Assembly (NCBI GenBank): GCA_006226545.1
Contig: SBGR01000075.1
Span: 1 to 50,842 of the forward strand
DNA length: 50,842 nucleotides
Source of the DNA: Bacteroidota bacterium
GTDB lineage: Bacteria > Bacteroidota > Bacteroidia > UBA8524
Direction: 5' to 3'
How positions within the stretch are numbered: the stretch's first letter is position 1; each line of letters opens with the position of its first letter. The notes beneath the pieces were generated by a model that did no database searches, was not told the origin of the DNA, and saw nothing but the letters and a program-made list of their open reading frames with translations. The position numbers and the translations under genes were made by a program. Positions 1-7,925 of this stretch are shown one piece after another.

Positions 1-281
1 CTTTTTTTGTTTGAGTCCGTAGTTCGAGTACAGAGTGCGCGGCTTAAGAATTCAAATTTAAGAGGTCATCCTTGCCTGACTGCGTCAGCAGGCAGGGGTT
101 TCCCGCACATGCGGGATTATCCTCCTCAACAAACAACAAAGCTTCATTTTGGGAATCTTTTTTTGTTTGAGTCCGTAGTTCGAGTACAGAGTGCGCGGCT
201 TAAGAATTCAAATCATTGTGGTCATCCCTGCCTGACTGCGTCAGCAGGCAGGGGTTTCCCGCACATGCGGGATTATCCTCC
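1..281. repeat. Tandem direct repeat, 156-bp period, with internal hairpins
   Basis: Bases 1-125 recur at 157-281 almost unchanged (offset 156); the first copy is cut by the window edge. The main difference is a short stretch around 56-72 versus 212-228. Each copy holds two strong palindromes. One pairs CCTGCCTG with CAGGCAGG (226-253 in copy 2). The other is CCCGCA-CA-TGCGGG (102-115 and 258-271). An open reading frame of 103 codons runs through both copies, but it is only the repeat read through and has no protein-like composition. Palindromic intergenic elements of this kind are common in Bacteroidota; I infer a REP/MITE-like element. Confidence 0.85.
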
Positions 282-344
282 ACCTCTTATGAATAAAGGC
301 TTTCAGAAGAATCTATAAGCCTTTTCTTTTTTTGCCCGGTTCAA

Positions 345-536
345 ACATTTCGAAGAGGTGTCTTGAATGCATACATATTTGAAAGCATCGATCAAGTAAG
401 GGAACAAGCGGACAAATGGGTACATGTCTATAACCACTTCAGACCACATGACAGTCTGGGAAACTTACCCCCCCCTGTAGTTTATGCCACAAAATTCCTC
501 TCTGGGGAAGCCTACAGTCCAATTCAAATAAAATAA
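345..536 (+). pseudogene. IS3-family transposase (OrfB/integrase) C-terminal remnant
   Basis: An open frame from about 345 to the TAA at 534-536 has no usable start. It encodes FRRGVLNAYIFESID, then VYNHFRPHDSLGNLPP, then VYATKFLSGE. This is the characteristic end of the IS3-type rve integrase: the FRxEVLNAYxFES block followed by YNxxRPHxSLG. Only the last ~60 residues survive, and the catalytic DDE aspartates would lie in the missing part. The 5' end is replaced by the tandem repeat at 1-281. I could not recognise terminal inverted repeats. It is a dead insertion-sequence scar, not a functional transposase. Confidence 0.8.
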
Positions 537-695
537 CTAACAAACCTGTGCTTAGCATTCCCATTGCTTCCGAGATAAGGTCTCATTCTGAGCCCATGTA
601 ATAGATGCCACAGAGCACAACAATGCCATTGCGATGACTTTTGATACTTTTATCAAATCTTAAAAAAATAACAAAGTATGATGAATTAAGAATTA
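537..695. other. AT-rich intergenic stretch, nothing recognised
   Basis: The stretch between the transposase remnant and the next gene holds no open frame with protein-like composition. No terminator with a clear T-run and no consensus promoter were recognised. Confidence 0.5.
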
Positions 696-1385
696 TTACC
701 TTATAAAATACGATTGAAGCTTAAATACAGAATTACCAACTGAATATTGAACAATGCCCACTTTTTTCGCAACCCAGTAATGCATAGGTAAATTCATAAT
801 TCCTTTCTGGAAAGTCTCATACTCATAAACGTCATTGAATGTATTTAACCCAACAGAAAATGAATTAATTGTACCGAAAAAGCCAATATAGGACACACTA
901 GAATCCGGATTTTGAGGCTCAACGGTATTTTTCATCATCGGATATATTAAAAAAACTTCTTCTGCTATAGCTCCGCTACCAGAAGCCAACATTAGCTTAT
1001 CTTGAGTTCTCTTGTATTTATCCCTAGGATCAACCGAAAAATAGGAGGTGAAATGATAAAAATTAAGCCTTGAATCGGAGGTTCTATTCCATTGAATATT
1101 AAACTTATCTGTTAGAAAATAGGCCTGCAACATTTCACTGTAAATAGTGTCAGAAACAAAATCTGCTGATAGATATTCCACAGTATCATAATTCCCGAAC
1201 TGATCCTTATATATCCAATACGAACCAGAATTGAAGTAAAACAGTTCGGGCACCACATTATCCATCGCTTTAGCAACAATTACTTCAAGCTCGCTATCTG
1301 ATTTGCAAGATTCAACTACTGACAAGCTAATCAGCACACTGACAATCACGATGAAATTCTTTACAGCATTCACAATAAAAATCAA
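696..1385 (-). CDS. Hypothetical lipoprotein, 229 aa
   Basis: A hydrophobic N-terminal segment ends in VVESC, which looks like a lipobox with the Cys near residue 27; the mature protein should be lipid-anchored. The rest is soluble, rich in Tyr, Phe and Ser, and matches no family I can name. The gene is markedly AT-richer than the efflux operon that follows. It sits alone beside an IS remnant, so recent acquisition is plausible. The start may lie a few codons downstream of the first Met. Function is unknown. Confidence 0.6.
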   Translation of the reverse strand: MIFIVNAVKNFIVIVSVLISLSVVESCKSDSELEVIVAKAMDNVVPELFYFNSGSYWIYKDQFGNYDTVEYLSADFVSDTIYSEMLQAYFLTDKFNIQWNRTSDSRLNFYHFTSYFSVDPRDKYKRTQDKLMLASGSGAIAEEVFLIYPMMKNTVEPQNPDSSVSYIGFFGTINSFSVGLNTFNDVYEYETFQKGIMNLPMHYWVAKKVGIVQYSVGNSVFKLQSYFIR

Positions 1386-1593
1386 TTTATTTAAACTTTT
1401 TTACTTAGAAAAAGGATTTATACAAATTAAGAATTGGATCAATTACTATTGAAACATTTCAAAATGAAATTGGTAAACCTGAGCAAATTTCAAATTACAA
1501 CCAGTTGACCAATAATAGAAAAGCCAAATTCATTTACCTTCGCATCAGAGCCTTTTATCGGATTCACACCCACATTTTGACAAATAAAGCATT

Positions 1594-1617
1594 TTGGTTC
1601 AGTAATTGAAGAACTAA
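1594..1617. promoter_or_regulatory. Candidate GbsR/MarR operator, copy 1
   Basis: The inverted repeat TTGGTTC-N10-GAACTAA ends 13 bases before the regulator's start codon. The same half-sites, with an 11-base spacer, recur at 2135-2159 in front of the efflux operon. Shared position and sequence suggest an operator for the regulator encoded between them. This is inferred from sequence only. Confidence 0.5.
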
Positions 1618-1630
1618 AAGAACCATATAG

Positions 1631-2119
1631 ATGCAAATCAAAAAGCAGATGGAAGACATAATTTTAAGCGACGTACAAAAACAACTGATTGAACGTCTGG
1701 GTGTGGCCAGCGAAAAGGAAGGATTGCCTCCTGCTCCATCGCGCATATTGGCTTTACTGATGGTTTCTCCGGTTACGGAACTCACCTTTGATCAAATCAG
1801 AGAACACCTCAACCTCAGCAAAAGTGCCACCAGTACAGCACTTAATTTATTGCTAACTACCAATAGAATCGATTACATCACCCAAAGTGGTGATCGGAAA
1901 CGATACTTCAAAAACCGCATTGGCAACTGGCGAGAAAACATTAAAGGCTCGGTTAAAAAGATAACCAACTCTGCCGATGTCTTAGAAGAGATTCTAAATA
2001 CGCGTCCCGACAATACACCGGAGTTCAATAAAGACTTAAAAGACCTGATTAGTTTCTTACGTTTTATGAACGATAACCTGCCTGCACTCTACCGTCAGTG
2101 GGAAGAGCAGAACGACTAA
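1631..2119 (+). CDS. GbsR/MarR-family transcriptional regulator
   Basis: A 162-residue winged-helix protein. The recognition region LNLSKSATSTALNLLLTTN, near residues 59-77, is typical of the GbsR branch of MarR-like regulators, and it is followed by a wing (GDRKRYF). The C-terminal third looks helical and probably dimerises. It lies 70 bp upstream of a co-directional TolC-adaptor-RND operon, so it is very likely the local regulator. Matching inverted repeats before its own start and before the operon support autoregulation plus control of efflux. An alternative start is the Met at codon 7. The ligand cannot be told from sequence. Confidence 0.85.
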   Translation: MQIKKQMEDIILSDVQKQLIERLGVASEKEGLPPAPSRILALLMVSPVTELTFDQIREHLNLSKSATSTALNLLLTTNRIDYITQSGDRKRYFKNRIGNWRENIKGSVKKITNSADVLEEILNTRPDNTPEFNKDLKDLISFLRFMNDNLPALYRQWEEQND

Positions 2120-2134
2120 AAAAATTTTCTTCAA

Positions 2135-2159
2135 TTGGTTCTTTTTTTTACCGAACTAA
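2135..2159. promoter_or_regulatory. Candidate GbsR/MarR operator, copy 2
   Basis: TTGGTTC-N11-GAACTAA lies in the 70-bp gap before the TolC-like gene and ends 30 bases upstream of its ATG. The half-sites are identical to those at 1594-1617. The spacer here is a T-run plus ACC, and that T-run could also be part of a weak terminator. Confidence 0.5.
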
Positions 2160-2189
2160 CTATCCTTTAACGAAATAATAAAAAAGTAT

Positions 2190-3533
2190 ATGAATAGATT
2201 AAGCCTTTGGCTAATGAGTGGCCTTTTGCTGGCAGGCGGGCAAAACCTAAATGCACAATCGCCCGATTCTGCCCTGAATCTACAAGCGGTATTGCAATAC
2301 GGACTTGCCAATAGCCTTAGCATACGCCAGGCTGCAAACGACCTGCAGAAAACGGAATACCAAATCAAGGAGATTCGCTCTAGTGGACTGCCTCAATTGA
2401 GTGCAGAAGGTCAATTCCAGCATTTTGTAAACCGTCCAACACAATTGCTTCCAGGTGAAATCATTGGACAACCCGGCACCCAGATTCCCGTTCAATTTGG
2501 TACCAACTACAACGTCTCGGGAACCATCAAAGCTTCGCAATTGCTCTATAACCAAGAACTGATCAGCGGACTGCGCATCGCTGAAAGCTCTAGAGAACTG
2601 TATCGCTTGCTTAAAATTAAAACAGAAGAAGATGCGGTCTACCAAATTAGTGTAGCCTATTACCAATGCCTACAGCTGGAAGCACAGTTATCTGTACTTG
2701 ACAGCAACCTTCAGATGCTCGATAAAATGAGTGAACTACTGAAGCTTCGCGTAGAAAATAGTATGGTGACCAAAACCGACTTAAACCGCATTCGCGTGCA
2801 AAGAGCCAACCTTCTCAACCAACGCAACCAGCTTGAAACCGGAATGCAACAACAAGGAAACTACCTCAAGTTGCTCATCGGTATGCCAATACAAGATACC
2901 CTAACCCTAAAAGAGTTTGTGAGCGATTCTACTGCTCATCTAACCTCGCTAGAACAAGCCAGTGCCAAGGTGGTCGACTTAAAAATACTGGAAAAACAGA
3001 TGCTCATTGAACAACAAAGCAGACAAGCCATTCAGGCCGGATACTATCCTACCCTGGCGCTCTTCGGGCAACAAGCTTGGCAGGCACAACGAAATGAATT
3101 CGACTTCTTTCAAGGCAATCAACCGTGGTTTCAGCAAACCCTTTGGGGCTTGAGTTTGCAAGTTCCCATCTTCGATGGTGGTACAAAACACTATAAAGTA
3201 CAGCAATCCAAAATTGCGAGTTATACCCTCGACTTGAAATACTTGAATGCTCAACGTCAACTCGACATGGCTCAAGAGAACGCCAAGAAGCAATTGATCA
3301 ACAGCATGGAAGCTGTTCAGGTACAAAAAGAGAATAAACAATTAGCGAAAGAGGTATACGACCAAACCCAATCGCTCTACAAAGAACAGGTAACCGGCCT
3401 CACTGAATTACTCCAATCCGAGCAAGCCTACCGAGAAGCCCAAACCTATTACTACAAAGAGATGCTAAACTATAAAGTAGCTGAGCTTGACCTGCTCAAA
3501 GCACAAGGTCAATTAAACACCATCATTCACTAA
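2190..3533 (+). CDS. TolC-family outer membrane efflux protein
   Basis: This 447-residue protein has a signal peptide ending near NLNAQ (about residue 23). Two related long helical repeats follow, rich in Gln, Leu and Lys, which is the OEP domain duplication. The short strand region around QVPIFDGGTKHYKV (about residues 325-340) fits the second membrane strand of TolC homologues. Trimers form the outer-membrane channel of a tripartite pump. It is the first gene of an operon with the adaptor (19 bp downstream) and the RND pump. Family membership is clear; the substrate is unknown. Confidence 0.93.
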   Translation: MNRLSLWLMSGLLLAGGQNLNAQSPDSALNLQAVLQYGLANSLSIRQAANDLQKTEYQIKEIRSSGLPQLSAEGQFQHFVNRPTQLLPGEIIGQPGTQIPVQFGTNYNVSGTIKASQLLYNQELISGLRIAESSRELYRLLKIKTEEDAVYQISVAYYQCLQLEAQLSVLDSNLQMLDKMSELLKLRVENSMVTKTDLNRIRVQRANLLNQRNQLETGMQQQGNYLKLLIGMPIQDTLTLKEFVSDSTAHLTSLEQASAKVVDLKILEKQMLIEQQSRQAIQAGYYPTLALFGQQAWQAQRNEFDFFQGNQPWFQQTLWGLSLQVPIFDGGTKHYKVQQSKIASYTLDLKYLNAQRQLDMAQENAKKQLINSMEAVQVQKENKQLAKEVYDQTQSLYKEQVTGLTELLQSEQAYREAQTYYYKEMLNYKVAELDLLKAQGQLNTIIH

Positions 3534-3552
3534 TTCGACATCATCCTATATC

Positions 3553-4608
3553 ATGAAAAAAATAATTATCTCAATCGTCAGCATAGCCATAGTCGGGCTG
3601 ATTGTATTTAAGCTATACGCCAACAAACAGGAAATGAAAGAAAACGCCCGTTTGTCGGAAGTTACAACCGATGCCATTCCGGTGCAGGTAACCCAAATGG
3701 AATTGAAAGAACTTCTAAGCGAAGTGAAAGCAGATGGAATCATACAAGCCAATAGCGACTTAAGCATCCTTTCCGAAACCCAAGGCAAAGTGATCAAGAT
3801 CTACAAAGAGAAAGGCGATAAAGTGGTGAAAGGTGAATTGCTCGCTAAAGTAGAAAGTGATTTACTGGAAGCTCAATTTGAAGCAGTGAAGGCCAATTAC
3901 GAAAAGTTTAAAGCCGACAAAAATCGCTTTGAAACACTACTCAAAGAAGAAGCCGTAACCGTTCGTCAGATGGAAGACATCCGCATCGGTCTGAGCAATG
4001 CCGAAGCCCAGTACAAACAGGTAAAGAAACAACTCGAGAACACCGAAATAAGAGCCACTACCAGCGGCACCATCCATGCTGATTATATCCAAGAAGGTTC
4101 ATTCATCTCAGGTGGAATGAAGCTTTACGACATTGTTGATGTAAGCGTATTGTACATCAATGTAAAGCTTAGCGATGTAGAGGTCTTGCAGGTTTCCGTA
4201 GGCGACGAAATTTCGCTTTACAGCAATGTTTATCCGGACAAAACCATCCTAGGCAAGGTTACCGCTATCGACGTAAAATCAGATGCTTCCCTGAAATACG
4301 GCGTTGAGATCCAATTTAAAAACCCAAGCGAATTGCCATTGAAACCGGGCATGTATGCTACGGCACAGTTCAAGTTTAGTGCTGAAGGCAAACAATTCTT
4401 ATTGGACAGAACTGCCTTGATTGGCAGCGTGCAGAATCCGGAAGTATTTATAGTGAAAGGCGATAAAGCCGAATTGAAACAAATCCGCGTGGGCAAAACA
4501 TACGGAAACCAAATTGAAGTCCTCAACGGACTAGACGCCAAAGATCAAGTGGTTTATACCGGACAAATCAATTTACGCGATGGCATCAAAGTTAACATTG
4601 TGAAGTAA
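3553..4608 (+). CDS. RND efflux periplasmic adaptor (membrane fusion protein)
   Basis: This 351-residue HlyD/AcrA-type adaptor starts with an N-terminal membrane anchor (residues 3-23). A split lipoyl domain follows (GKVIKIYKEKGDKVVKGELL, about 80-99), then a short helical hairpin to about residue 165. The second lipoyl half is ATTSGTIHADYIQEGSFI, followed by beta-barrel and membrane-proximal domains. The adaptor bridges the inner-membrane pump encoded 29 bp downstream and the TolC-like channel encoded upstream. The short hairpin is usual for Bacteroidota RND adaptors. No lipobox Cys was seen, so anchoring is by the N-terminal helix. Confidence 0.93.
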   Translation: MKKIIISIVSIAIVGLIVFKLYANKQEMKENARLSEVTTDAIPVQVTQMELKELLSEVKADGIIQANSDLSILSETQGKVIKIYKEKGDKVVKGELLAKVESDLLEAQFEAVKANYEKFKADKNRFETLLKEEAVTVRQMEDIRIGLSNAEAQYKQVKKQLENTEIRATTSGTIHADYIQEGSFISGGMKLYDIVDVSVLYINVKLSDVEVLQVSVGDEISLYSNVYPDKTILGKVTAIDVKSDASLKYGVEIQFKNPSELPLKPGMYATAQFKFSAEGKQFLLDRTALIGSVQNPEVFIVKGDKAELKQIRVGKTYGNQIEVLNGLDAKDQVVYTGQINLRDGIKVNIVK

Positions 4609-4637
4609 GGATCCATCGCTAAACAAAAAAAGAAACG

Positions 4638-7600
4638 ATGAATATCACCAAAATATCCATTCAAAGACCCACCTTGATAGCGGTACTTTTTACGCTATTG
4701 ATTGGGGCCGGAGCAATGAGTTATTCATTCTTGAATTACGAGTTGTTGCCGGATATGAGTACCCCCATCCTGACCATCTCTACCGTTTACCCTGGAGCCT
4801 CTCCTGGCGAGGTAGAGACCTCAGTAACCAAAGAAATTGAAGACGCCGTCTCATCGCTAGAGGGTGTAGACCGCGTTACTTCCACATCCATGGAAAACGT
4901 GTCTGTGGTAACTGTAGAACTGAAGCAAGACATGGATGTAGACATGGCGCTACAAGATGCACAGCGCCGCATTAACGCCATGGTTAACGATTTACCTGAA
5001 GATGTAAAACAACCGTCGATAGGAAAATACGACTTAAACGATTTGCCTATCATCAAGATGGGTTTATCTGCCAATGTGCCTTCTACCGAGCTATACGACT
5101 TAGCCGATGACCAAATCGTTCCACAGATTTCTAAAATCGAAGGGGTAGCACAGGTAGACTTGATGGGTGGCGAACAACGTGAAATCCGCATCAATATCAA
5201 CCGCGACAAGATGGAGCTTTACGGTTTAAGCATTTTGGAAGTGAGTCAGGTGATACAAGCAGCTAACCTGGATGTTCCAAGCGGAAAAATCAAAAGCGAT
5301 GCTGCACAATCACTTATTCGTTTGAGCGGAAAATACACCTCGCTCGATCAAATCAGAAACCTGGCTATTCGCGCCAATGCAGGAGGTTCCATCATTCGCC
5401 TAGCCGACATCGCTGAAGTGCAAGACACCCAAAAAGAAGCTGAAATTCGCTACCGTATCAATGGAGAAAACTCCATTGGCCTCAGCATCCGTAAACAGGG
5501 CGATGCCAATGCTGTTGAAGTGAGCGAAGAGGTGCACAAACTAATACTCGACCTCGAAAACAAATACGAAGCCCAAAACCTAAAGTTGGCCATCTCTTCG
5601 GATAACTCAGAGTTCACACTGGAAGCAGCCGATAGCGTAATCCACGATTTGATTTTTGCCGTAGTGCTCGTAGCCTTGGTGATGTTGCTCTTCTTGCACA
5701 GCCTGCGCAACGCGGTGATTGTAATGGTAGCTGTTCCGGCCTCCATCATCTCTACCTTCACGGTTATGATGTTGATGGGCTTCTCGCTCAACTTGATGAG
5801 TTTATTAGCCCTTTCACTCGTGGTGGGTATCTTGGTGGATGACGCGATTGTGGTAATTGAAAACATTTACCGACACATGGAAATGGGTAAAACGCGATTC
5901 CAAGCAGCCTACGACGGTATTCGAGAAATTGGCATTACCGTCGTTTCCATTACCCTGGTGATCGTGGCGGTATTCGTCCCAATTTCCATGGCCGGTGGTA
6001 TCATTGGCAACCTACTACGTCAGTTCTCCATCACCGTTGCCATTAGCACCTTACTTAGTTTATTGGTTGCCTTTACCTTGATTCCACTTTTGGCTTCTCG
6101 CTTTTCAAAGATTAGTCACCTGAGCGATAAAGGACTCATCGGCAAGTTTGTAAGCAAATTCGAGAACGGAGTAAAAGGGTTTGAAAACAGCATGACCAAC
6201 CTCTTGAAATGGTCGTTTGGCCATAAGGCGATTGTGTTGGGCTTAACCCTCGTCTTGTTCTTTGGCTCTTTCATGTTGGTGAAATTTGGCTTCATCGGAA
6301 CTGAATTTGTCTCGCAAGGCGACCGTGGTGAATTCATTGTTCAGATGGAATTACCGAAAAGCACAACCTTACGCCAAACCAACCTCTTGGCCCAAGAGGT
6401 AGAACACTATATCAGCAAATACCCTGAAGTGGTCCGTGTCACATCTACCGTTGGACAAACGTCTGGCAGAATGACTACTTCTGCCACGCCCTACGTGGCG
6501 GAAATTAGTGTGGTGATGGTAGACCAAGACCAACGTACCGAGACTTCACAGATTTTCTCTCGTCGCTTGCAAATTGCCCTTCAAGAAGATATCCCGGGTG
6601 CTAAGTTTAAAGCGATTCCGGCTTCTTTGGTAGGTAACGGAGTTCAAGCACCTATTCAGGTGGTGATCAGCGGTACCAATTTAGAAGCGATGCAGGTAGT
6701 AGCTGACTCGGTGAAGGAAATGGTAACCGGTATTCAAGGAACCACCGAGATTGAATCGAGTATTGAAGGAGGCAGCCCGGAAGTGCAGGTTATTGTAGAC
6801 CGTGATAAAATGGCCAACCTCAGACTCAACTTGCAAACGGTAGGTGGAACTATGCGTACCGCCTTTAACGGAGTACAAGATTCGAAATACCGCGAAGGCG
6901 CCAATGAATACGATATCAATATTGTATTGGATGAATTCGACCGCAGAAATTATAAGGACATCGCCAGCTTGAGCGTGGTGAATAACCGAGGACAGCAAGT
7001 TAGATTGGATCAGTTTGCCAGCATCAATGAGACTTTCGGACCAAGCAAATTGGAACGTCGAAACAAACTTTCTACCATCACCATTACCTCCCAAGTATTG
7101 GGCAGACCGGTAGGTACGGTAGGTGCTGAAGTTCAGCAAAAATTGGATAAAATGGACATCCCAAATGGCATCAGCTATTCCATGGGTGGCGACCTAGAAA
7201 ACCAGAAAAAAGCCTTTAAAAGCTTGTTGATTGCCTTGGTGATCTCCCTGATTTTGGTGTACCTGATTATGGTGGCGCTGTACAATAGTTATGTGTACCC
7301 ATTGGTAGTGATGTTCTCCTTGCCACTAGCTGTGATCGGTGCTTTGCTGGCTCTGGCATTATCAAAAAGTGCACTGAGCATCTTCTCCATCTTAGGTATG
7401 ATCATGTTGATTGGTCTGGTAGCGAAGAACGCCATCTTGGTGGTTGACTTTACCAACCAGTTGAAAGAAGCCGGATTGAAAACCAAAGAAGCCTTGTTAC
7501 GCGCCACGCAGGTACGTATTCGTCCAATCCTTATGACTACACTAGCGATGGTGATTGGTATGCTACCGATTGCTTTGGCAAGCGGTCCGGGTGCAGAATG

Positions 7601-7814
7601 GAAAAACGGCTTGGCCTGGGTGCTGATTGGCGGATTGACCAGCTCCATGTTCTTAACCTTGGTGGTAGTGCCTTTGGTTTACTATGTCTTTGACCGATTG
7701 ATGGCCAAGTTTGGCTGGGATAAAACTACCAAAATTGAATTGGTAGATACCCCAAAAGAAGAATTAAATACGGAGATACAAGAGACCTTAAGTCACGGCA
7801 TGGCCGAGGCCTAA
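4638..7814 (+). CDS. RND efflux pump, AcrB/HAE1-like inner membrane transporter
   Basis: 1058 residues, a full-length RND transporter: a first transmembrane helix, a large periplasmic loop, helices 2-6, a second loop, then helices 7-12. The proton-relay aspartates of helix 4 are present as D401-D402 in GILVDDAIVVIENIYRH, and the helix-10 lysine is K930 in GLVAKNAILVVDF. This indicates a drug/amphiphile (HAE) pump rather than a heavy-metal pump. It is the last gene of the operon and is followed by a terminator at 7881-7910. The substrate cannot be inferred from sequence. Confidence 0.95.
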   Translation: MNITKISIQRPTLIAVLFTLLIGAGAMSYSFLNYELLPDMSTPILTISTVYPGASPGEVETSVTKEIEDAVSSLEGVDRVTSTSMENVSVVTVELKQDMDVDMALQDAQRRINAMVNDLPEDVKQPSIGKYDLNDLPIIKMGLSANVPSTELYDLADDQIVPQISKIEGVAQVDLMGGEQREIRININRDKMELYGLSILEVSQVIQAANLDVPSGKIKSDAAQSLIRLSGKYTSLDQIRNLAIRANAGGSIIRLADIAEVQDTQKEAEIRYRINGENSIGLSIRKQGDANAVEVSEEVHKLILDLENKYEAQNLKLAISSDNSEFTLEAADSVIHDLIFAVVLVALVMLLFLHSLRNAVIVMVAVPASIISTFTVMMLMGFSLNLMSLLALSLVVGILVDDAIVVIENIYRHMEMGKTRFQAAYDGIREIGITVVSITLVIVAVFVPISMAGGIIGNLLRQFSITVAISTLLSLLVAFTLIPLLASRFSKISHLSDKGLIGKFVSKFENGVKGFENSMTNLLKWSFGHKAIVLGLTLVLFFGSFMLVKFGFIGTEFVSQGDRGEFIVQMELPKSTTLRQTNLLAQEVEHYISKYPEVVRVTSTVGQTSGRMTTSATPYVAEISVVMVDQDQRTETSQIFSRRLQIALQEDIPGAKFKAIPASLVGNGVQAPIQVVISGTNLEAMQVVADSVKEMVTGIQGTTEIESSIEGGSPEVQVIVDRDKMANLRLNLQTVGGTMRTAFNGVQDSKYREGANEYDINIVLDEFDRRNYKDIASLSVVNNRGQQVRLDQFASINETFGPSKLERRNKLSTITITSQVLGRPVGTVGAEVQQKLDKMDIPNGISYSMGGDLENQKKAFKSLLIALVISLILVYLIMVALYNSYVYPLVVMFSLPLAVIGALLALALSKSALSIFSILGMIMLIGLVAKNAILVVDFTNQLKEAGLKTKEALLRATQVRIRPILMTTLAMVIGMLPIALASGPGAEWKNGLAWVLIGGLTSSMFLTLVVVPLVYYVFDRLMAKFGWDKTTKIELVDTPKEELNTEIQETLSHGMAEA

Positions 7815-7880
7815 GATGAAAGATTGACTGTGAGAAGACTGTTTTTCGGCAGTAATTCTGTGGAGGGATTTATAAAGCGA

Positions 7881-7910
7881 AAAGGCTCCCGAAAGGGGGT
7901 CTTTTCTTTT
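7881..7910. terminator. Bidirectional rho-independent terminator
   Basis: The hairpin AAAGGCTCCC-GAAA-GGGGGTCTTT is followed by TTCTTTTTT on the plus strand. The complementary strand also has T-richness beyond the stem. It lies between the convergent ends of the RND pump gene and the long minus-strand surface-protein gene. Confidence 0.85.
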
Positions 7911-7925
7911 TTACATTAGCATGAT

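Noticed and set aside
1..281. CRISPR array
   Set aside because: Only two copies with a 156-bp period and no regular spacers; the units are long and palindromic.
7..318. Open frame of 103 codons at the left end
   Set aside because: It reads straight through both copies of the tandem repeat, so the protein is the repeat twice; no start signal or protein-like composition.
1564..1785. Minus-strand frame of 73 codons opposite the GbsR-type gene
   Set aside because: It overlaps a well-supported gene on the other strand and contains the operator region; no family features.
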